Below are positions 8,730 through 17,686 of a stretch of 64,000 bases of DNA, piece after piece (position 1 is the first letter of the stretch; every line of letters starts with the position of its first letter). The stretch lies in contig JAHHGY010000004.1 in NCBI GenBank assembly GCA_019359635.1, forward strand, positions 1 to 64,000, written 5' to 3'. Below the pieces are notes generated by a model. The model ran no database searches and was not told where the DNA came from. It saw nothing but the letters and a program-made list of their open reading frames with translations. This DNA is from Chroococcus sp. CMT-3BRIN-NPC107. Lineage in GTDB: Bacteria; Cyanobacteriota; Cyanobacteriia; Cyanobacteriales; Chroococcidiopsidaceae. Made by a program: the position numbers and the translations under genes.

Positions 8730-10016
8730 ATGAATCTAAACGGAATTAATGTATTAATAGATTGCTACAATTTAGAACTCATTCAAGGTACAGGCATAAA
8801 AACTTATAGTGTAAGTTTAATTAAAGCTTTGAATCTGCTTGAAGCAAATGTTAATTTATTATCCAGCCGTCCTAGTGTAAATCCTAAATCGATTTTGAAT
8901 GAAGTATTATTTTTTGATAGGCAGTTTACAAAAACTACAAAACTTAGCCAAATTAAAAGTTTACTTTCTAGACTTATTCAATTTTATCCAAAAGTAAAAA
9001 GCTTAAAAAATAGTAACTTTATAATCAAGCAAGAAGCAGATTTAGTCTTTGATTTAGTAGCTCGTGAAAATATCTTTAGTTCTGCTAATTGTTACGATAT
9101 TACTAACTTTTTGTACAAAAACTTTAGAATAAGTAATAAAATTAGATGTGATAAAAAAATAGATATATGGCACTCAACTTACCCAATTCCTCTTGAAGTC
9201 AATAAAGCAAAAAAAATAACTACCATTCACGATTTGATTCCGTTGAAGCTACCTTATACAACTTTAGATAATAAAGATTTCTTTTTTAGAATTGTAAAAA
9301 ATGCTATCGAGAAATCAAATCTTGTTTTAACAGTTTCAGAACATACAAAAAAAGATATAGTAGATGTTTTTAAAGTTTCACCTGATAAAATTTTCGTAAC
9401 CTATCAACCCGTTAACCAAGGGCAACTTACCTTTGATGAAAATGAGCTTTCAATATTATTAAGACAGTATCGATTGCGCCCAAAAGAATATATTCTTTTT
9501 GTAGGAGCCATAGAACCAAAAAAAAATTTAGGTAGATTAATAGAAGCTTATATAAAACTAGATACTTCGATGCCTTTAGTTATTGTGGGTAAAAAAGGCT
9601 GGTTGTGGGAGGATGAAATTGGCAAACTTCAACAAGTTTTTAGTAAATATTTTGTTAAGAAGATTAAATTTCTTGAATATGTGTCAAGAAACGATCTAAC
9701 TTACTTATATCAAGGTGCTTGCTGTTTTGTTTTTCCTTCCCTTTATGAAGGCTTCGGCTTACCTCCTTTAGAAGCGATGGCTTTAGGCTGTCCAGCTATT
9801 GTATCTAACGCTTCTTCGTTACCAGAAATATGCGGAGATGCGGCTTTGTATGTAGATCCTTACGATGTAATTAATATTAGAGATAAAATAGAAAGTTTAA
9901 TTAATAATCCTTCCTTGCAAGCACAACTTTCAATAGCGGGAAAAGAAAGAGCAAAATTGTTTAGTCTTGATAACTATGCTACCAAATTATCCGAAGCTTA
10001 TAAAAAAGTAATTTAG
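8730..10016 (+). CDS. Glycosyltransferase, GT4/GT1-like (GT-B fold)
   Basis: A 428-residue GT-B glycosyltransferase. The C-terminal nucleotide-sugar domain shows LFVGAIEPKKNLGRLIEAY and the E-x7-E signature PSLYEGFGLPPLEAMALG followed by SNASSLPEI. The N-terminal acceptor domain is less typical and very rich in lysine, asparagine and isoleucine. The gene is much more AT-rich than its neighbours and I see no HIP1 site in it, which suggests relatively recent acquisition. It lies 138 bases after the exporter ATPase on the same strand and probably adds a sugar to the exported glycan. Donor and acceptor are unknown. Confidence 0.82.
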   Translation: MNLNGINVLIDCYNLELIQGTGIKTYSVSLIKALNLLEANVNLLSSRPSVNPKSILNEVLFFDRQFTKTTKLSQIKSLLSRLIQFYPKVKSLKNSNFIIKQEADLVFDLVARENIFSSANCYDITNFLYKNFRISNKIRCDKKIDIWHSTYPIPLEVNKAKKITTIHDLIPLKLPYTTLDNKDFFFRIVKNAIEKSNLVLTVSEHTKKDIVDVFKVSPDKIFVTYQPVNQGQLTFDENELSILLRQYRLRPKEYILFVGAIEPKKNLGRLIEAYIKLDTSMPLVIVGKKGWLWEDEIGKLQQVFSKYFVKKIKFLEYVSRNDLTYLYQGACCFVFPSLYEGFGLPPLEAMALGCPAIVSNASSLPEICGDAALYVDPYDVINIRDKIESLINNPSLQAQLSIAGKERAKLFSLDNYATKLSEAYKKVI

Positions 10017-10057
10017 GTTGACAAACATTGAATTAAGTAGTTTTTTGCTCTAAATGC

Positions 10058-10094
10058 AATGTAGGTAAACTAGAGTCTAGAGTTTACCTACATT
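10058..10094. terminator. Perfect 14-bp hairpin between convergent genes
   Basis: AATGTAGGTAAACT at 10058-10071 pairs perfectly with 10081-10094 around a 9-base loop. It stands between the glycosyltransferase (plus) and the secreted-protein gene (minus), both reading towards it, so it can serve as a two-way transcription stop. No long T-tract follows. Confidence 0.6.
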
Positions 10095-10110
10095 CAAGTA
10101 TCAATTACTA

Positions 10111-10644
10111 CTAACGGCGATAGTAGTTTGAACCTCTGCCATAAGAGCTACGAGCTAAAATATCGAGATCGGCGCGCACATCTTGCCAATCTTGCTCAAT
10201 AGAGTCGTTATTTAAACGCCCTCTGCCTATCACACTATTTATTCTAGCGGCACGGTTGAGGACATCTTGAACTTCACTAGAGGAAAAGGTTTTTTCACGA
10301 GAATAGCGATCGCGAATTCGCTTGGTAGCATCTTTAAACTCTCTAATGGAGTTATTTATGGTATCTTCCTGTTTAGAGTCATCTAAACGACCGTCATCTA
10401 GAGCGCGATCGACACTTCTTTGAAAATCGCGGGTATTTCTTTCTAAGCGATTTAACAAATCTTTAGTCTCAGATTCGCTTAAGCGATTTAAGCGGGTTTG
10501 CGCCAACAAAGTTGTTGTACTTGTTACTAGGCTTTCGCTTTTACTGATAGAAACTTCACGAGCTTCGGCTGTTGCCATTAATTGCATTGCACCACAAAAA
10601 GCCAAAGAAACTAAGAGTGCTTTTGTTTTTAAGTAGGGTTTCAT
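10111..10644 (-). CDS. Secreted hypothetical protein, helical
   Basis: A 177-residue protein with a good signal peptide: positive start, hydrophobic core at about residues 9-22, and an AEA cleavage site near residues 26-28. The mature part is highly charged and predicted helical (repeated LNRL, RDFQRSVDRALDD, FKDATKRIRDRY) and ends in an arginine/tyrosine/glycine-rich tail. I do not recognise a named family. It should act in the periplasm or outside the cell. It is a single gene with its own terminator at the 3' side. HIP1-type sites inside it suggest long residence in this genome. Confidence 0.65.
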   Translation of the reverse strand: MKPYLKTKALLVSLAFCGAMQLMATAEAREVSISKSESLVTSTTTLLAQTRLNRLSESETKDLLNRLERNTRDFQRSVDRALDDGRLDDSKQEDTINNSIREFKDATKRIRDRYSREKTFSSSEVQDVLNRAARINSVIGRGRLNNDSIEQDWQDVRADLDILARSSYGRGSNYYRR

Positions 10645-10831
10645 GGTTAATTACAGAAGTTATTTACTTGAAATTGGATGCTCTACCTAGACAATTAGTT
10701 CCCATCTTCACAAAAAAATTACTTAAGTAAATTTACGGTTGACTACTAATTTATTTTGTCAACTGTCCTAAAGGATAATTATCTGGTGGATAATTGGAAT
10801 GTTCAATAAGTAAATTAGTAAGAGTTTTTTG

Positions 10832-11374
10832 ATGGATTGGCGACAAATTGGTATGACGTTGTGGTTTACGGGCTTAAGCGGCGCAGGTAAAACCACCATT
10901 AGTCAAGCAGTAGAAAAAGAACTACGCTTAAAGGGCTGTAAAGTTGAAATCTTAGATGGAGACATAGTACGCCAAAACTTAACTAAAGGGTTAGGTTTTA
11001 GTAGAGAAGATCGCGACGAAAATATCCGGCGTATTGGTTTTGTTGCCAATTTATTAACTCGAAATCAAGTAATTGTTTTGGTTTCAGCCATATCACCTTA
11101 CCAAGAAATTCGCAATGAAGTACGTCAGCGCATCGGCAACTTTATAGAAGTATATGTTAATGCACCCTTGGAAGTATGCGAACAAAGAGATGTTAAAGGG
11201 TTATATAAAAAAGCCCGTGCAGGAGTAATTAAAAACTTTACTGGTATAGACGATCCTTACGAGCCACCAATTAATCCTGAAGTAGAATGTAGAACCGACA
11301 AGGAAAGTTTGGAACAAAGTGTAGCTAAAGTAATAGCCCAGTTAGCCCATCTAGGTAGCAAGCTTGCTAGTTGA
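10832..11374 (+). CDS. cysC: Adenylylsulfate (APS) kinase
   Basis: A 180-residue kinase that phosphorylates adenylyl sulfate to PAPS for sulfate assimilation or sulfation in the cytoplasm. The P-loop is GLSGAGKTT near residues 14-22. The APS-binding region ([18 protein letters not shown]) and the DPYEPP lid motif are intact. I prefer the ATG at 10832 to the TTG one codon upstream. Length is normal for stand-alone CysC. No sulfurylase gene is adjacent. Its position next to the polysaccharide region could mean that it serves glycan sulfation, but that is inference. Confidence 0.9.
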   Translation: MDWRQIGMTLWFTGLSGAGKTTISQAVEKELRLKGCKVEILDGDIVRQNLTKGLGFSREDRDENIRRIGFVANLLTRNQVIVLVSAISPYQEIRNEVRQRIGNFIEVYVNAPLEVCEQRDVKGLYKKARAGVIKNFTGIDDPYEPPINPEVECRTDKESLEQSVAKVIAQLAHLGSKLAS

Positions 11375-11414
11375 AGAAATTGCCTTGGATGTTACTTTGT
11401 AAAAATCGCTTGTT

Positions 11415-11444
11415 ATTTCGCCTGGGCATTAGTTTCCAGGCGAA
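11415..11444 (+). terminator. Intrinsic terminator after cysC
   Basis: TTTCGCCTGG at 11415-11424 pairs perfectly with CCAGGCGAAA at 11435-11444 around a 10-base loop, followed by ATTTTGG. The hairpin lies 40 bases after the cysC stop. Confidence 0.7.
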
Positions 11445-11540
11445 AATTTTGGTTTATGGAGGAATTTTAAGTAAGGCTAGGCAGACAAAAAACTTATTTA
11501 AGCTTTGCCATTATCCAATTGATTATTGAATATTCCGCAC

Positions 11541-12380
11541 TCAATTAACGCGGCGAACAAAAGGCAAAAGGCTTTCTAAAACTAAATCGTAGTAATGCTC
11601 TTGAGGATAGTGTCCAGCATCTTCTAGCTTAATAAATTCTGCGTGCTTGATAGCTGAGGCGAAATTTTGTGCCATTGTGGGAGGTAGCCAAGGATCGGTC
11701 ATCCCCCAAATAATTGCAGTGGGGTACTGCCATTGTTTAAATCCTGCTTCAATTTCTGCCATGGCTGAGGGCATTTGCATATTGCGGATTGCGTACATCA
11801 AACTGCGTCCGGCGGTGGAACTTTTAAGAAAGGGTTGACGGTAGGTGTCCAAATCGCGATCGCTTATTCGGTAGCGACTACCAGCTTCTAAAGACCGATC
11901 TACCAGCAAAGGGTCTTGAGTCAACATATCGCCCGCAAGAGGCAACCCCCATTGTTGCATTTGCCAGGGTAGCTTGGCGTTAGAGTCGAGGGGTGTATTT
12001 AAAATGGCGATACTTTCAATTTGCCCGGCATGGCGTAAAGCATACTGCAAGCCCACAGAACCTAAAAAGCCTTGAACTACTAAGGAAAAGCGTTCGAGTT
12101 TTAGAGCTTGGAGAAATTCGGCTAAGGCATTAACAAAAGCATCGGGAGTATAGTTAAATTCTCTTTTATCGGGTTTAGCAGAAAAGCCAAAACCAATCCA
12201 ATCTGGAGCGACAGATCGCGTGCCTTGATTTGCTAATGCTGGCATAATTTGCCGCCAACTGTAGCTTTGAGATGGCAAGCCATGCAATAAAACCACAGGT
12301 ACTAAGTCTGTTTCGCTTCTAGGGGTGGATTCGCGGTAAAACCAATCAAGTCCGCCAACTTTAATTTTATTCTCTATCAC
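11541..12380 (-). CDS. Alpha/beta hydrolase fold protein, haloalkane dehalogenase-like, nucleophile absent
   Basis: A 279-residue alpha/beta hydrolase. The oxyanion strand (VVLLHGLPSQSYSWRQI) and cap match the dehalogenase/epoxide hydrolase group. The catalytic histidine is in DAGHYPQEHY and an acid candidate is in GMTDPWLPP. At the nucleophile elbow, where the family has a Ser or Asp (VQDWGG or GHSWGG), this protein reads VVQGFLGS, with glycine at the expected nucleophile. It may therefore bind rather than hydrolyse, or use another residue. It is followed on the same strand by nothing close; the upstream DAO-type gene ends 33 bases before its start. Confidence 0.72.
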   Translation of the reverse strand: MIENKIKVGGLDWFYRESTPRSETDLVPVVLLHGLPSQSYSWRQIMPALANQGTRSVAPDWIGFGFSAKPDKREFNYTPDAFVNALAEFLQALKLERFSLVVQGFLGSVGLQYALRHAGQIESIAILNTPLDSNAKLPWQMQQWGLPLAGDMLTQDPLLVDRSLEAGSRYRISDRDLDTYRQPFLKSSTAGRSLMYAIRNMQMPSAMAEIEAGFKQWQYPTAIIWGMTDPWLPPTMAQNFASAIKHAEFIKLEDAGHYPQEHYYDLVLESLLPFVRRVN

Positions 12381-12413
12381 GATCGCGCTATCAAGCTGAA
12401 GTTATTTATCTCG

Positions 12414-13529
12414 TTACGATACCAAGAAACCGTCTAATAATTTAATAATCCTTTGGGCTGTAGCTGGTGCTAATAAAACACCATTGCGATAATGTCCGGT
12501 GGCGAGGAGGACGTTGCTAAAGCCCTCTAGAGGCTCAATTATTGGTGCGGGACGGTTTTCGGGACGCGGACGCAACCCCGACCAAGTTTTGATAATATTA
12601 GAAGTAGCTAACGCCGGACAAAAGGCGATCGCGTTATGTCTAACTTCCTCTAGTTTTTCGGCTTTTAGTGCAACAATTCCTGATTCTAAGGGAAACTCTA
12701 CCGTTGCGCCTATCCAGTAATCTGTTACGGGAATTTTTGTTAAACACGGCACTATATGCACGTCATTACCAGTAATTACGGGTTGAAAATCTGGGTTGCC
12801 TAAATTTGGCAAAGAAACTTGGAGAGCTTGACCTAATACAGGTCTAAGATCGAGTTTAGGCGCGTTTAAAATGCGATCGCTAACAGGCATTGCTTGCAGA
12901 GAACCTAATCCGGCAGCTACTACTAACCAATCTACTTTTAGCTGCAATGAATCTGTTTGTACTGATTTAACAGTATTCGTTAACTCGTATTGCAAAGCTG
13001 TAATATCAAAATGAAAATTAACGCCTCGATTTTTGGCGGCTTCTACCAAAGCTAAAGTTAAAACAACAGGATCTACTTGAATGTCTTGAGGAGAATAAAC
13101 GGCGGCGGGAATATTTTGACAATCTATTTGGGGGCAATTTGCTTGGAGTTTAGCCCTATCCCAAACTTCTAACTTCCATCCCTGTTGAGAGCGAATTTTA
13201 GCTAAGTTTTCCCATTTTGCTAAATCTTCTCCTTTTTGGCAAAGCTTTAAAATTCCTTGCTGATTATGGGGAATTGTGCGCCCGCAAGTCGCCTCTAGTT
13301 CAGGAATTAAAGTTTTATAACGCTCGATGCTGTGTGATCGCATTTGCCACGCTTTGCCTTTGATTTTGTGGCTAATGATGCCCATTAATACGCCCAAAGC
13401 GGCGGCGGTAGAGCCTTGGGCGGGAAGCTGTTTGTCTAAGACGGTAATTTTTAATCCGGGAATTAAACTTAGTTCGTAGGCGATCGTTGCCCCGATTACA
13501 CCGCAACCGATAATTACTATGTGACTCAT
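12414..13529 (-). CDS. FAD-dependent amine/amino-acid oxidoreductase (DAO family, ThiO-like)
   Basis: A 371-residue flavoprotein of the D-amino-acid oxidase fold. The FAD fold is at the N-terminus (IVIIGCGVIGATIAYEL) with a following adenine-site glutamate/aspartate region. The C-terminal motif WSGLRPRPENRPAPII and GHYRNGVLLAPATAQ match glycine oxidase ThiO, which makes dehydroglycine for thiamine thiazole. It is shorter than, and not fused to, ThiG, although many cyanobacteria carry a ThiO-ThiG fusion. So it may instead act on another amine. It is upstream of the hydrolase gene by 33 bases and probably shares its transcript. Confidence 0.75.
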   Translation of the reverse strand: MSHIVIIGCGVIGATIAYELSLIPGLKITVLDKQLPAQGSTAAALGVLMGIISHKIKGKAWQMRSHSIERYKTLIPELEATCGRTIPHNQQGILKLCQKGEDLAKWENLAKIRSQQGWKLEVWDRAKLQANCPQIDCQNIPAAVYSPQDIQVDPVVLTLALVEAAKNRGVNFHFDITALQYELTNTVKSVQTDSLQLKVDWLVVAAGLGSLQAMPVSDRILNAPKLDLRPVLGQALQVSLPNLGNPDFQPVITGNDVHIVPCLTKIPVTDYWIGATVEFPLESGIVALKAEKLEEVRHNAIAFCPALATSNIIKTWSGLRPRPENRPAPIIEPLEGFSNVLLATGHYRNGVLLAPATAQRIIKLLDGFLVS

Positions 13530-13541
13530 GATTTTTGGCGA

Positions 13542-13568
13542 TAGAGACGTTTGGGTGAAACGTCTCTA
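13542..13568. repeat. Short palindromic repeat of the TAGAGACG class
   Basis: TAGAGACGTTT at 13542-13552 pairs perfectly with 13558-13568 around GGGTG. It lies in the 46-base gap between psbQ and the DAO-type gene. The same core recurs at 40984-41014 and, altered, at 54607-54634. Such small dispersed palindromes are common between cyanobacterial genes. Confidence 0.6.
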
Positions 13569-13575
13569 CTTTGTC

Positions 13576-14046
13576 CTAATCTTCTACCTGGGGAGGTATG
13601 GCTTGAGTAGGAATCAAATCTACAAATTTATTGATATCTGCTAGGGCCGTTTGATAATTGCGGACTGCGCCTTGGGTGCTGTTTTCCTCAATTGATTGCT
13701 CGACTTTTACTAAGTCATCAAACAATTCTCGCGTAATTTGCCGCGCTGCTTTTTGCTCTGTAGGTAGCAAGTTGCGCGTGATATAAGTCATTTTTAGCCG
13801 TAGTTCCCCCAGGGGACCGTGAATAAAATTTCTAACTCCAATCCAATCGCGTCTTTGAATTAGTACGGGAACTTCACTCATGCGATCGCGCAAAGCCAGT
13901 AGAGTAGGAGCATATTCCTGAATTTGCTCGATTTGAACTGGAGTATATGTTAGCGGGGCTTTAGCCACCGTAGGGCTACCACAACTAATAAGAAATACCG
14001 CCACAATAGCCAGAATCAAGGACAGAATCGACCGAGAACGCACCAT
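13576..14046 (-). CDS. psbQ: Photosystem II extrinsic lipoprotein PsbQ (CyanoQ)
   Basis: A 156-residue lipoprotein of the lumenal side of photosystem II, which stabilises the oxygen-evolving complex. The signal peptide ends in a lipobox (LISC, Cys at residue 22). The mature part is the four-helix PsbQ fold with RDWIGVRNFIHGPLGELR in the middle. Length is typical of CyanoQ. It is followed by the DAO-type gene on the same strand after a palindromic repeat, so the two may be transcribed apart. Confidence 0.88.
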   Translation of the reverse strand: MVRSRSILSLILAIVAVFLISCGSPTVAKAPLTYTPVQIEQIQEYAPTLLALRDRMSEVPVLIQRRDWIGVRNFIHGPLGELRLKMTYITRNLLPTEQKAARQITRELFDDLVKVEQSIEENSTQGAVRNYQTALADINKFVDLIPTQAIPPQVED

Positions 14047-14218
14047 AACCTAAATTTCTATCTGTTATACGAACAGTGTCATTTTAGATCGCTACTGAGC
14101 TTAAGCGCCAAACAAAAGCGCGATCGCTCTGGGTTTTAAAAGTTTAGCCATTTATTTACTTATTAATGCTTACTGCCGTTGCGCCCAATTTTCCTAAAGT
14201 TTGATAAGCTGAAACACA

Positions 14219-14668
14219 ATGCTACACAAAGGTAGGAGCGTTTTTCTTGTGAATGCAGCAGAGGCGGCAACAAACCTAGAACTTACAAGTAAAATTGCCA
14301 CAGTTGTCAATTTGTTTAAAAGTGAGTTTCCTGAAATTAAGCCGGATCTCAAGCCTTGGCAGAACGATCCAGAAACTAGGGAATTAATCGATCCAGATTC
14401 GATTGATATTGGCTTGCACTTCCCTGGTAGAAGTAAGTTGTTTCAAAGTCGCAGTATTTTAATTCAAATTCGTTTTTACCCCGATCCAATCAGTGGGAAA
14501 GTTTCTTGTATTGGGGTAGAAGCGGCGGGGTTCGATCATCGAGGCAAACAATGGCGACTCTCTACGGTGGAAGATTGGCGTTGTGAGGGAGAAACAGCGC
14601 CAAAACCTGAAGCTGGAGAACAATTAAAACATTTTTGTCGGCAGATTATTGAGTTATTTAATACTTAA
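14219..14668 (+). CDS. Conserved cyanobacterial hypothetical protein
   Basis: A 149-residue soluble protein. Visible features are an N-terminal helix (SKIATVVNLFKSEFPEI), a tryptophan-rich core (LKPWQNDP, KQWRLSTVEDWRC) and no signal peptide or membrane segment. It looks like a conserved cyanobacterial protein of unknown function. The start may be the ATG at 14219 or a GTG at 14249, which would drop ten residues unlike the rest. Its 3' end overlaps the convergent DCC-family gene by 15 bases. Confidence 0.6.
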   Translation: MLHKGRSVFLVNAAEAATNLELTSKIATVVNLFKSEFPEIKPDLKPWQNDPETRELIDPDSIDIGLHFPGRSKLFQSRSILIQIRFYPDPISGKVSCIGVEAAGFDHRGKQWRLSTVEDWRCEGETAPKPEAGEQLKHFCRQIIELFNT

Positions 14669-15079
14669 GTTTTCCCTAGGACTACAGCCGCAATCAACGG
14701 TGTAGCTTGAATTGTAGGTAGTGTCCCGTTTGCCAAACCAACTATAACGATTATCGCGGATTTGCTCGTAAAGGCGATCGCCTGTCCACTTTAATCCAGG
14801 CAAAAGTCGGTAGGCGGTGACAAATATTCCTCCCAAGGGCAACAATTCCCCAATTTTTTCGGCGGCGGCGCTGCCTTGCCAGCGTTTTTCGGGTGCGCTA
14901 GCATCGATGACAATCATCCCTAGTTCGCAATTACTTGGTGTAATATTCCAGCGCTTGAGGGTGTCTTCGGCTTGCATTGGTGCGTACTGAAATAATGACC
15001 CCCGATCTATGGTTTCTAGTAGTTGTACTAGGGTTGTACAAAGGTTGCAATTGCCGTCGTAGATGACGTAATAAGTCAT
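14654..15079 (-). CDS. DCC family thiol-disulfide oxidoreductase (DUF393)
   Basis: A 141-residue thioredoxin-like protein. The family motif DGNCNLCTT (DxxCxxC) is at residues 8-16. The C-terminus adds another cysteine pair (DCGC). Members are predicted cytoplasmic thiol oxidoreductases with few characterised partners. Length is normal. It is divergent from argJ with about 110 bases between them, and overlaps the convergent hypothetical gene by 15 bases. Confidence 0.82.
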   Translation of the reverse strand: MTYYVIYDGNCNLCTTLVQLLETIDRGSLFQYAPMQAEDTLKRWNITPSNCELGMIVIDASAPEKRWQGSAAAEKIGELLPLGGIFVTAYRLLPGLKWTGDRLYEQIRDNRYSWFGKRDTTYNSSYTVDCGCSPRENLSIK

Positions 15080-15188
15080 GTAGGTAAGAAAAGTGAGTGT
15101 ATTTTCTATTTTAGAATCTTCTTAGGGCTTTGATTGCTAGGCGAAGTAGAGCTATAATGCCAAGCTAAAGAATGTACAGGCAAACATA

Positions 15189-16514
15189 ATGGCAGACTGG
15201 CACGAAATTAGTGGGGGCGTGACTGCACCTAAAGGCTATCGCGCAGCAGGAATTAAAGCAGGTTTAAAGCCTTCGGGTTTGCCAGATTTGGCGCTGATAT
15301 TGTCTGATGTTGATGCGATCGCCGCAGGGGTTTTTACTACTTCTCAAGTCCGTGCTGCCTGCGTAGATTACTGCCGTCAGCTACTACAAGCTAAACCTAG
15401 CGCTCGTGCCATTCTCTGTAATGCTGGTCAAGCAAATGCGGCTACGGGTTCTCAAGGTTGGCTGAATGCTCTAGAAAGTGCCATGCTACTCGGTCAAGCT
15501 TTTGGTATTCCTTCAGAATCAGTTTTACTCGCCTCTACTGGAGTCATCGGTCAACAAATTAAAATGGAGGCAATGCGTCAGGGTATTCCTCAATTAGTGG
15601 CGGCGGTTTCAGATACTGGCAGCGATGCGGCGGCGAGTGCAATTGTTACTACTGATTTGGTGACAAAATCTATTGCTTTAGAAACTACGTTTAGCGATCG
15701 CCCGGTTCGCATTGGCGGCATCTGTAAGGGGTCGGGGATGATTCACCCCAATATGGCGACTCTGTTAGCTTTCGTAACTTGCGACGCGGCGGTTTCTCCG
15801 GCACTATGGCAACAAATGTTGAGTCGTGCGGCGGATAAAAGTTTTAACCAAATTACTGTTGATGGCGATACAAGTACCAATGATGCCCTGATTGCTTTGG
15901 CTAACGGACAATCTCGCACTCCGGCAATTACGGAAATGAATGCGGAGGCGGAAAAGTTGGAGGCAATGTTAACGGCGGTATGCCAGCATTTAGCAAAAGC
16001 GATCGCTCGTGATGGTGAAGGTGCTACTTGTTTAATTGAGGTGCAAGTTTCTGGCGCTACGGATGAAAAAGCTGCGAGGCAAGTTGCTAAAACGATTGTA
16101 GGCTCGGCTTTATTCAAATCTGCCGTTTTTGGACGCGATCCAAATTGGGGCAGGATTGCGGCGGCGGCGGGACGCGCTGGTGTCCCTTTTGAACAGGAGA
16201 ACCTACGGATTATGTTAGGGGATTTTCTTTTAATGGAAAATGGTCAGCCTTTAGCTTTCGATCGCGTTGCAGCGAGTAACTATATGAAACAAAAAGCAAA
16301 TAGTGTTGTTCCTAATCAAGGAGTTGAAAAGCTTAGTGCTTATAGTAGTAGCGATGCAACTGTAGAAACTGACCAAAGCGCTACCAGTCGTTATTTGAAA
16401 GATGACACAATTTTAATTTCTGTCAGTATTGGCAATGGTTCGGGAAAAGGTACAGCTTGGGGTTGCGATCTCAGCTACGACTATGTGAAAATTAATGCCG
16501 AATATACAACGTGA
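15189..16514 (+). CDS. argJ: Bifunctional glutamate N-acetyltransferase / amino-acid acetyltransferase
   Basis: A 441-residue enzyme of arginine biosynthesis that moves the acetyl group from N-acetylornithine to glutamate, making the cyclic pathway. The self-cleavage site is visible in KGSGMIHPNMATLLAF near residues 178-193; the threonine after the ATL alanine becomes the N-terminal nucleophile of the beta chain. The GRDPNWGRI motif near residue 314 is intact. Length is slightly longer than the usual 405-415 residues because of an insert near residues 380-400 (SSSDATVETDQSATS). It ends one base before the convergent mscS-like gene. Confidence 0.92.
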   Translation: MADWHEISGGVTAPKGYRAAGIKAGLKPSGLPDLALILSDVDAIAAGVFTTSQVRAACVDYCRQLLQAKPSARAILCNAGQANAATGSQGWLNALESAMLLGQAFGIPSESVLLASTGVIGQQIKMEAMRQGIPQLVAAVSDTGSDAAASAIVTTDLVTKSIALETTFSDRPVRIGGICKGSGMIHPNMATLLAFVTCDAAVSPALWQQMLSRAADKSFNQITVDGDTSTNDALIALANGQSRTPAITEMNAEAEKLEAMLTAVCQHLAKAIARDGEGATCLIEVQVSGATDEKAARQVAKTIVGSALFKSAVFGRDPNWGRIAAAAGRAGVPFEQENLRIMLGDFLLMENGQPLAFDRVAASNYMKQKANSVVPNQGVEKLSAYSSSDATVETDQSATSRYLKDDTILISVSIGNGSGKGTAWGCDLSYDYVKINAEYTT

Positions 16515-16515
16515 A

Positions 16516-17403
16516 CTACCCTAAATCGCTGCCTGCAGAAGTGGGAAAACGATCGCCTTCTTGCCCGTTATTGTAATAATACAAGGTGCGGATTGGGTAC
16601 GGGATCGGAATCTCTGCTTGTTCGCAGGCGGTTTTTAAGGCAATAATTACGCGGGTTTTAGTTTGGCGAACTTGAACTTTTTGGGGTAATGTCCAATAAC
16701 GAATCATGAGATCGATGGAACTATCGCCAAAGCCCACCGCATCCACTTCTGGCAAAGGATCTTTTAAGACTCCGGGTACAGTTGCAACGGTTTTAACTAA
16801 AATATCTATGGCTTTATCTAGAGGTGTGTTGTAGTCAATGCCTAAGGCTAAATCTGTCCGGCGGTGAGGCATTGCTGTAAGTACCTGCACAGGACTTGTA
16901 AATACAATAGAGTTGGGAATGACTACGCGCTCTCCTTGATAGGTTTTGATTTGCGTAGAACGGATAGTAATGTCTTCGATTGTGCCTTCAAATTCGTTGA
17001 CAATAATTTGATCTCCCAACCGAAAAGGCTCGTTTAGTAGCAACAATATTCCTGCTAGAAAATTCTTAAAGATATCTTGGAAAGCAAACCCAATTGCTAC
17101 CGAACCTAAACCGAGTAAACCAATGATGTCGCCTAATCCCAAATCGGGAAAAGCTATGACACAAGCAAATAATATTCCCGCTACCCAAGTTGCTACATAA
17201 CTAATTTGAATTAGTAGCGATCGCAATGAGTGACTTTTTAGTACCCGCTTTCCTGTTACTATCGCTATCCGCCTGGTTAAATTAGCAACATAACGAGTTA
17301 CAAACAATATTACGATCGCAAATACTATTCCTGGTAGTGTCTCGATAACACTACCAGCTAGATTTATTAAGCTTAGTTTGATTTCTTGTAGTAGAGCAGT
17401 CAT
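16516..17403 (-). CDS. Small-conductance mechanosensitive channel, MscS family
   Basis: A 295-residue inner-membrane channel that opens under osmotic downshift. Three hydrophobic segments fill residues 1-105, the third with the pore-lining glycine/alanine pattern (GLLGLGSVAIGFAFQD). The beta domain follows, with LGDQIIVNEFEGTIEDI and the family signature VVIPNS. Length matches short MscS proteins. It is a single gene, convergent with argJ. Confidence 0.88.
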   Translation of the reverse strand: MTALLQEIKLSLINLAGSVIETLPGIVFAIVILFVTRYVANLTRRIAIVTGKRVLKSHSLRSLLIQISYVATWVAGILFACVIAFPDLGLGDIIGLLGLGSVAIGFAFQDIFKNFLAGILLLLNEPFRLGDQIIVNEFEGTIEDITIRSTQIKTYQGERVVIPNSIVFTSPVQVLTAMPHRRTDLALGIDYNTPLDKAIDILVKTVATVPGVLKDPLPEVDAVGFGDSSIDLMIRYWTLPQKVQVRQTKTRVIIALKTACEQAEIPIPYPIRTLYYYNNGQEGDRFPTSAGSDLG

Positions 17404-17461
17404 AGGCTAAAACTTGTTTTGCCTAGAATTTTACTACTTGTAATACTTTTATGCCGTTTGG

Positions 17462-17686
17462 TTAGCTTGTAACTCTAGATGCTGGCTTCAGAAATAACCA
17501 GCTTACAAAAAAGAACGATGCAGTAAAAAGCTGCACTATATCTAATGCGGACAAATACCCGTCTGAAAAAGAAGCAATACTTCTGTCGGTGATTCCAAAT
17601 AACCAAGACGAAGTGCCAAGTAGCCAAATACCATTTTTCAAACTATCTAAAAACATTGTTGCTTCGGACGATTGCTGATTCTTCAT
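17462..17686 (-). CDS. Small hypothetical membrane protein
   Basis: A 74-residue protein with two hydrophobic stretches, about residues 17-30 and 45-66 (IVQLFTASFFFVSWLFL). No family is recognised. It is read upstream of the mscS-like gene on the same strand with a 58-base gap and could be co-transcribed with it. The coding case rests on length and hydrophobic pattern only. Confidence 0.4.
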   Translation of the reverse strand: MKNQQSSEATMFLDSLKNGIWLLGTSSWLFGITDRSIASFSDGYLSALDIVQLFTASFFFVSWLFLKPASRVTS

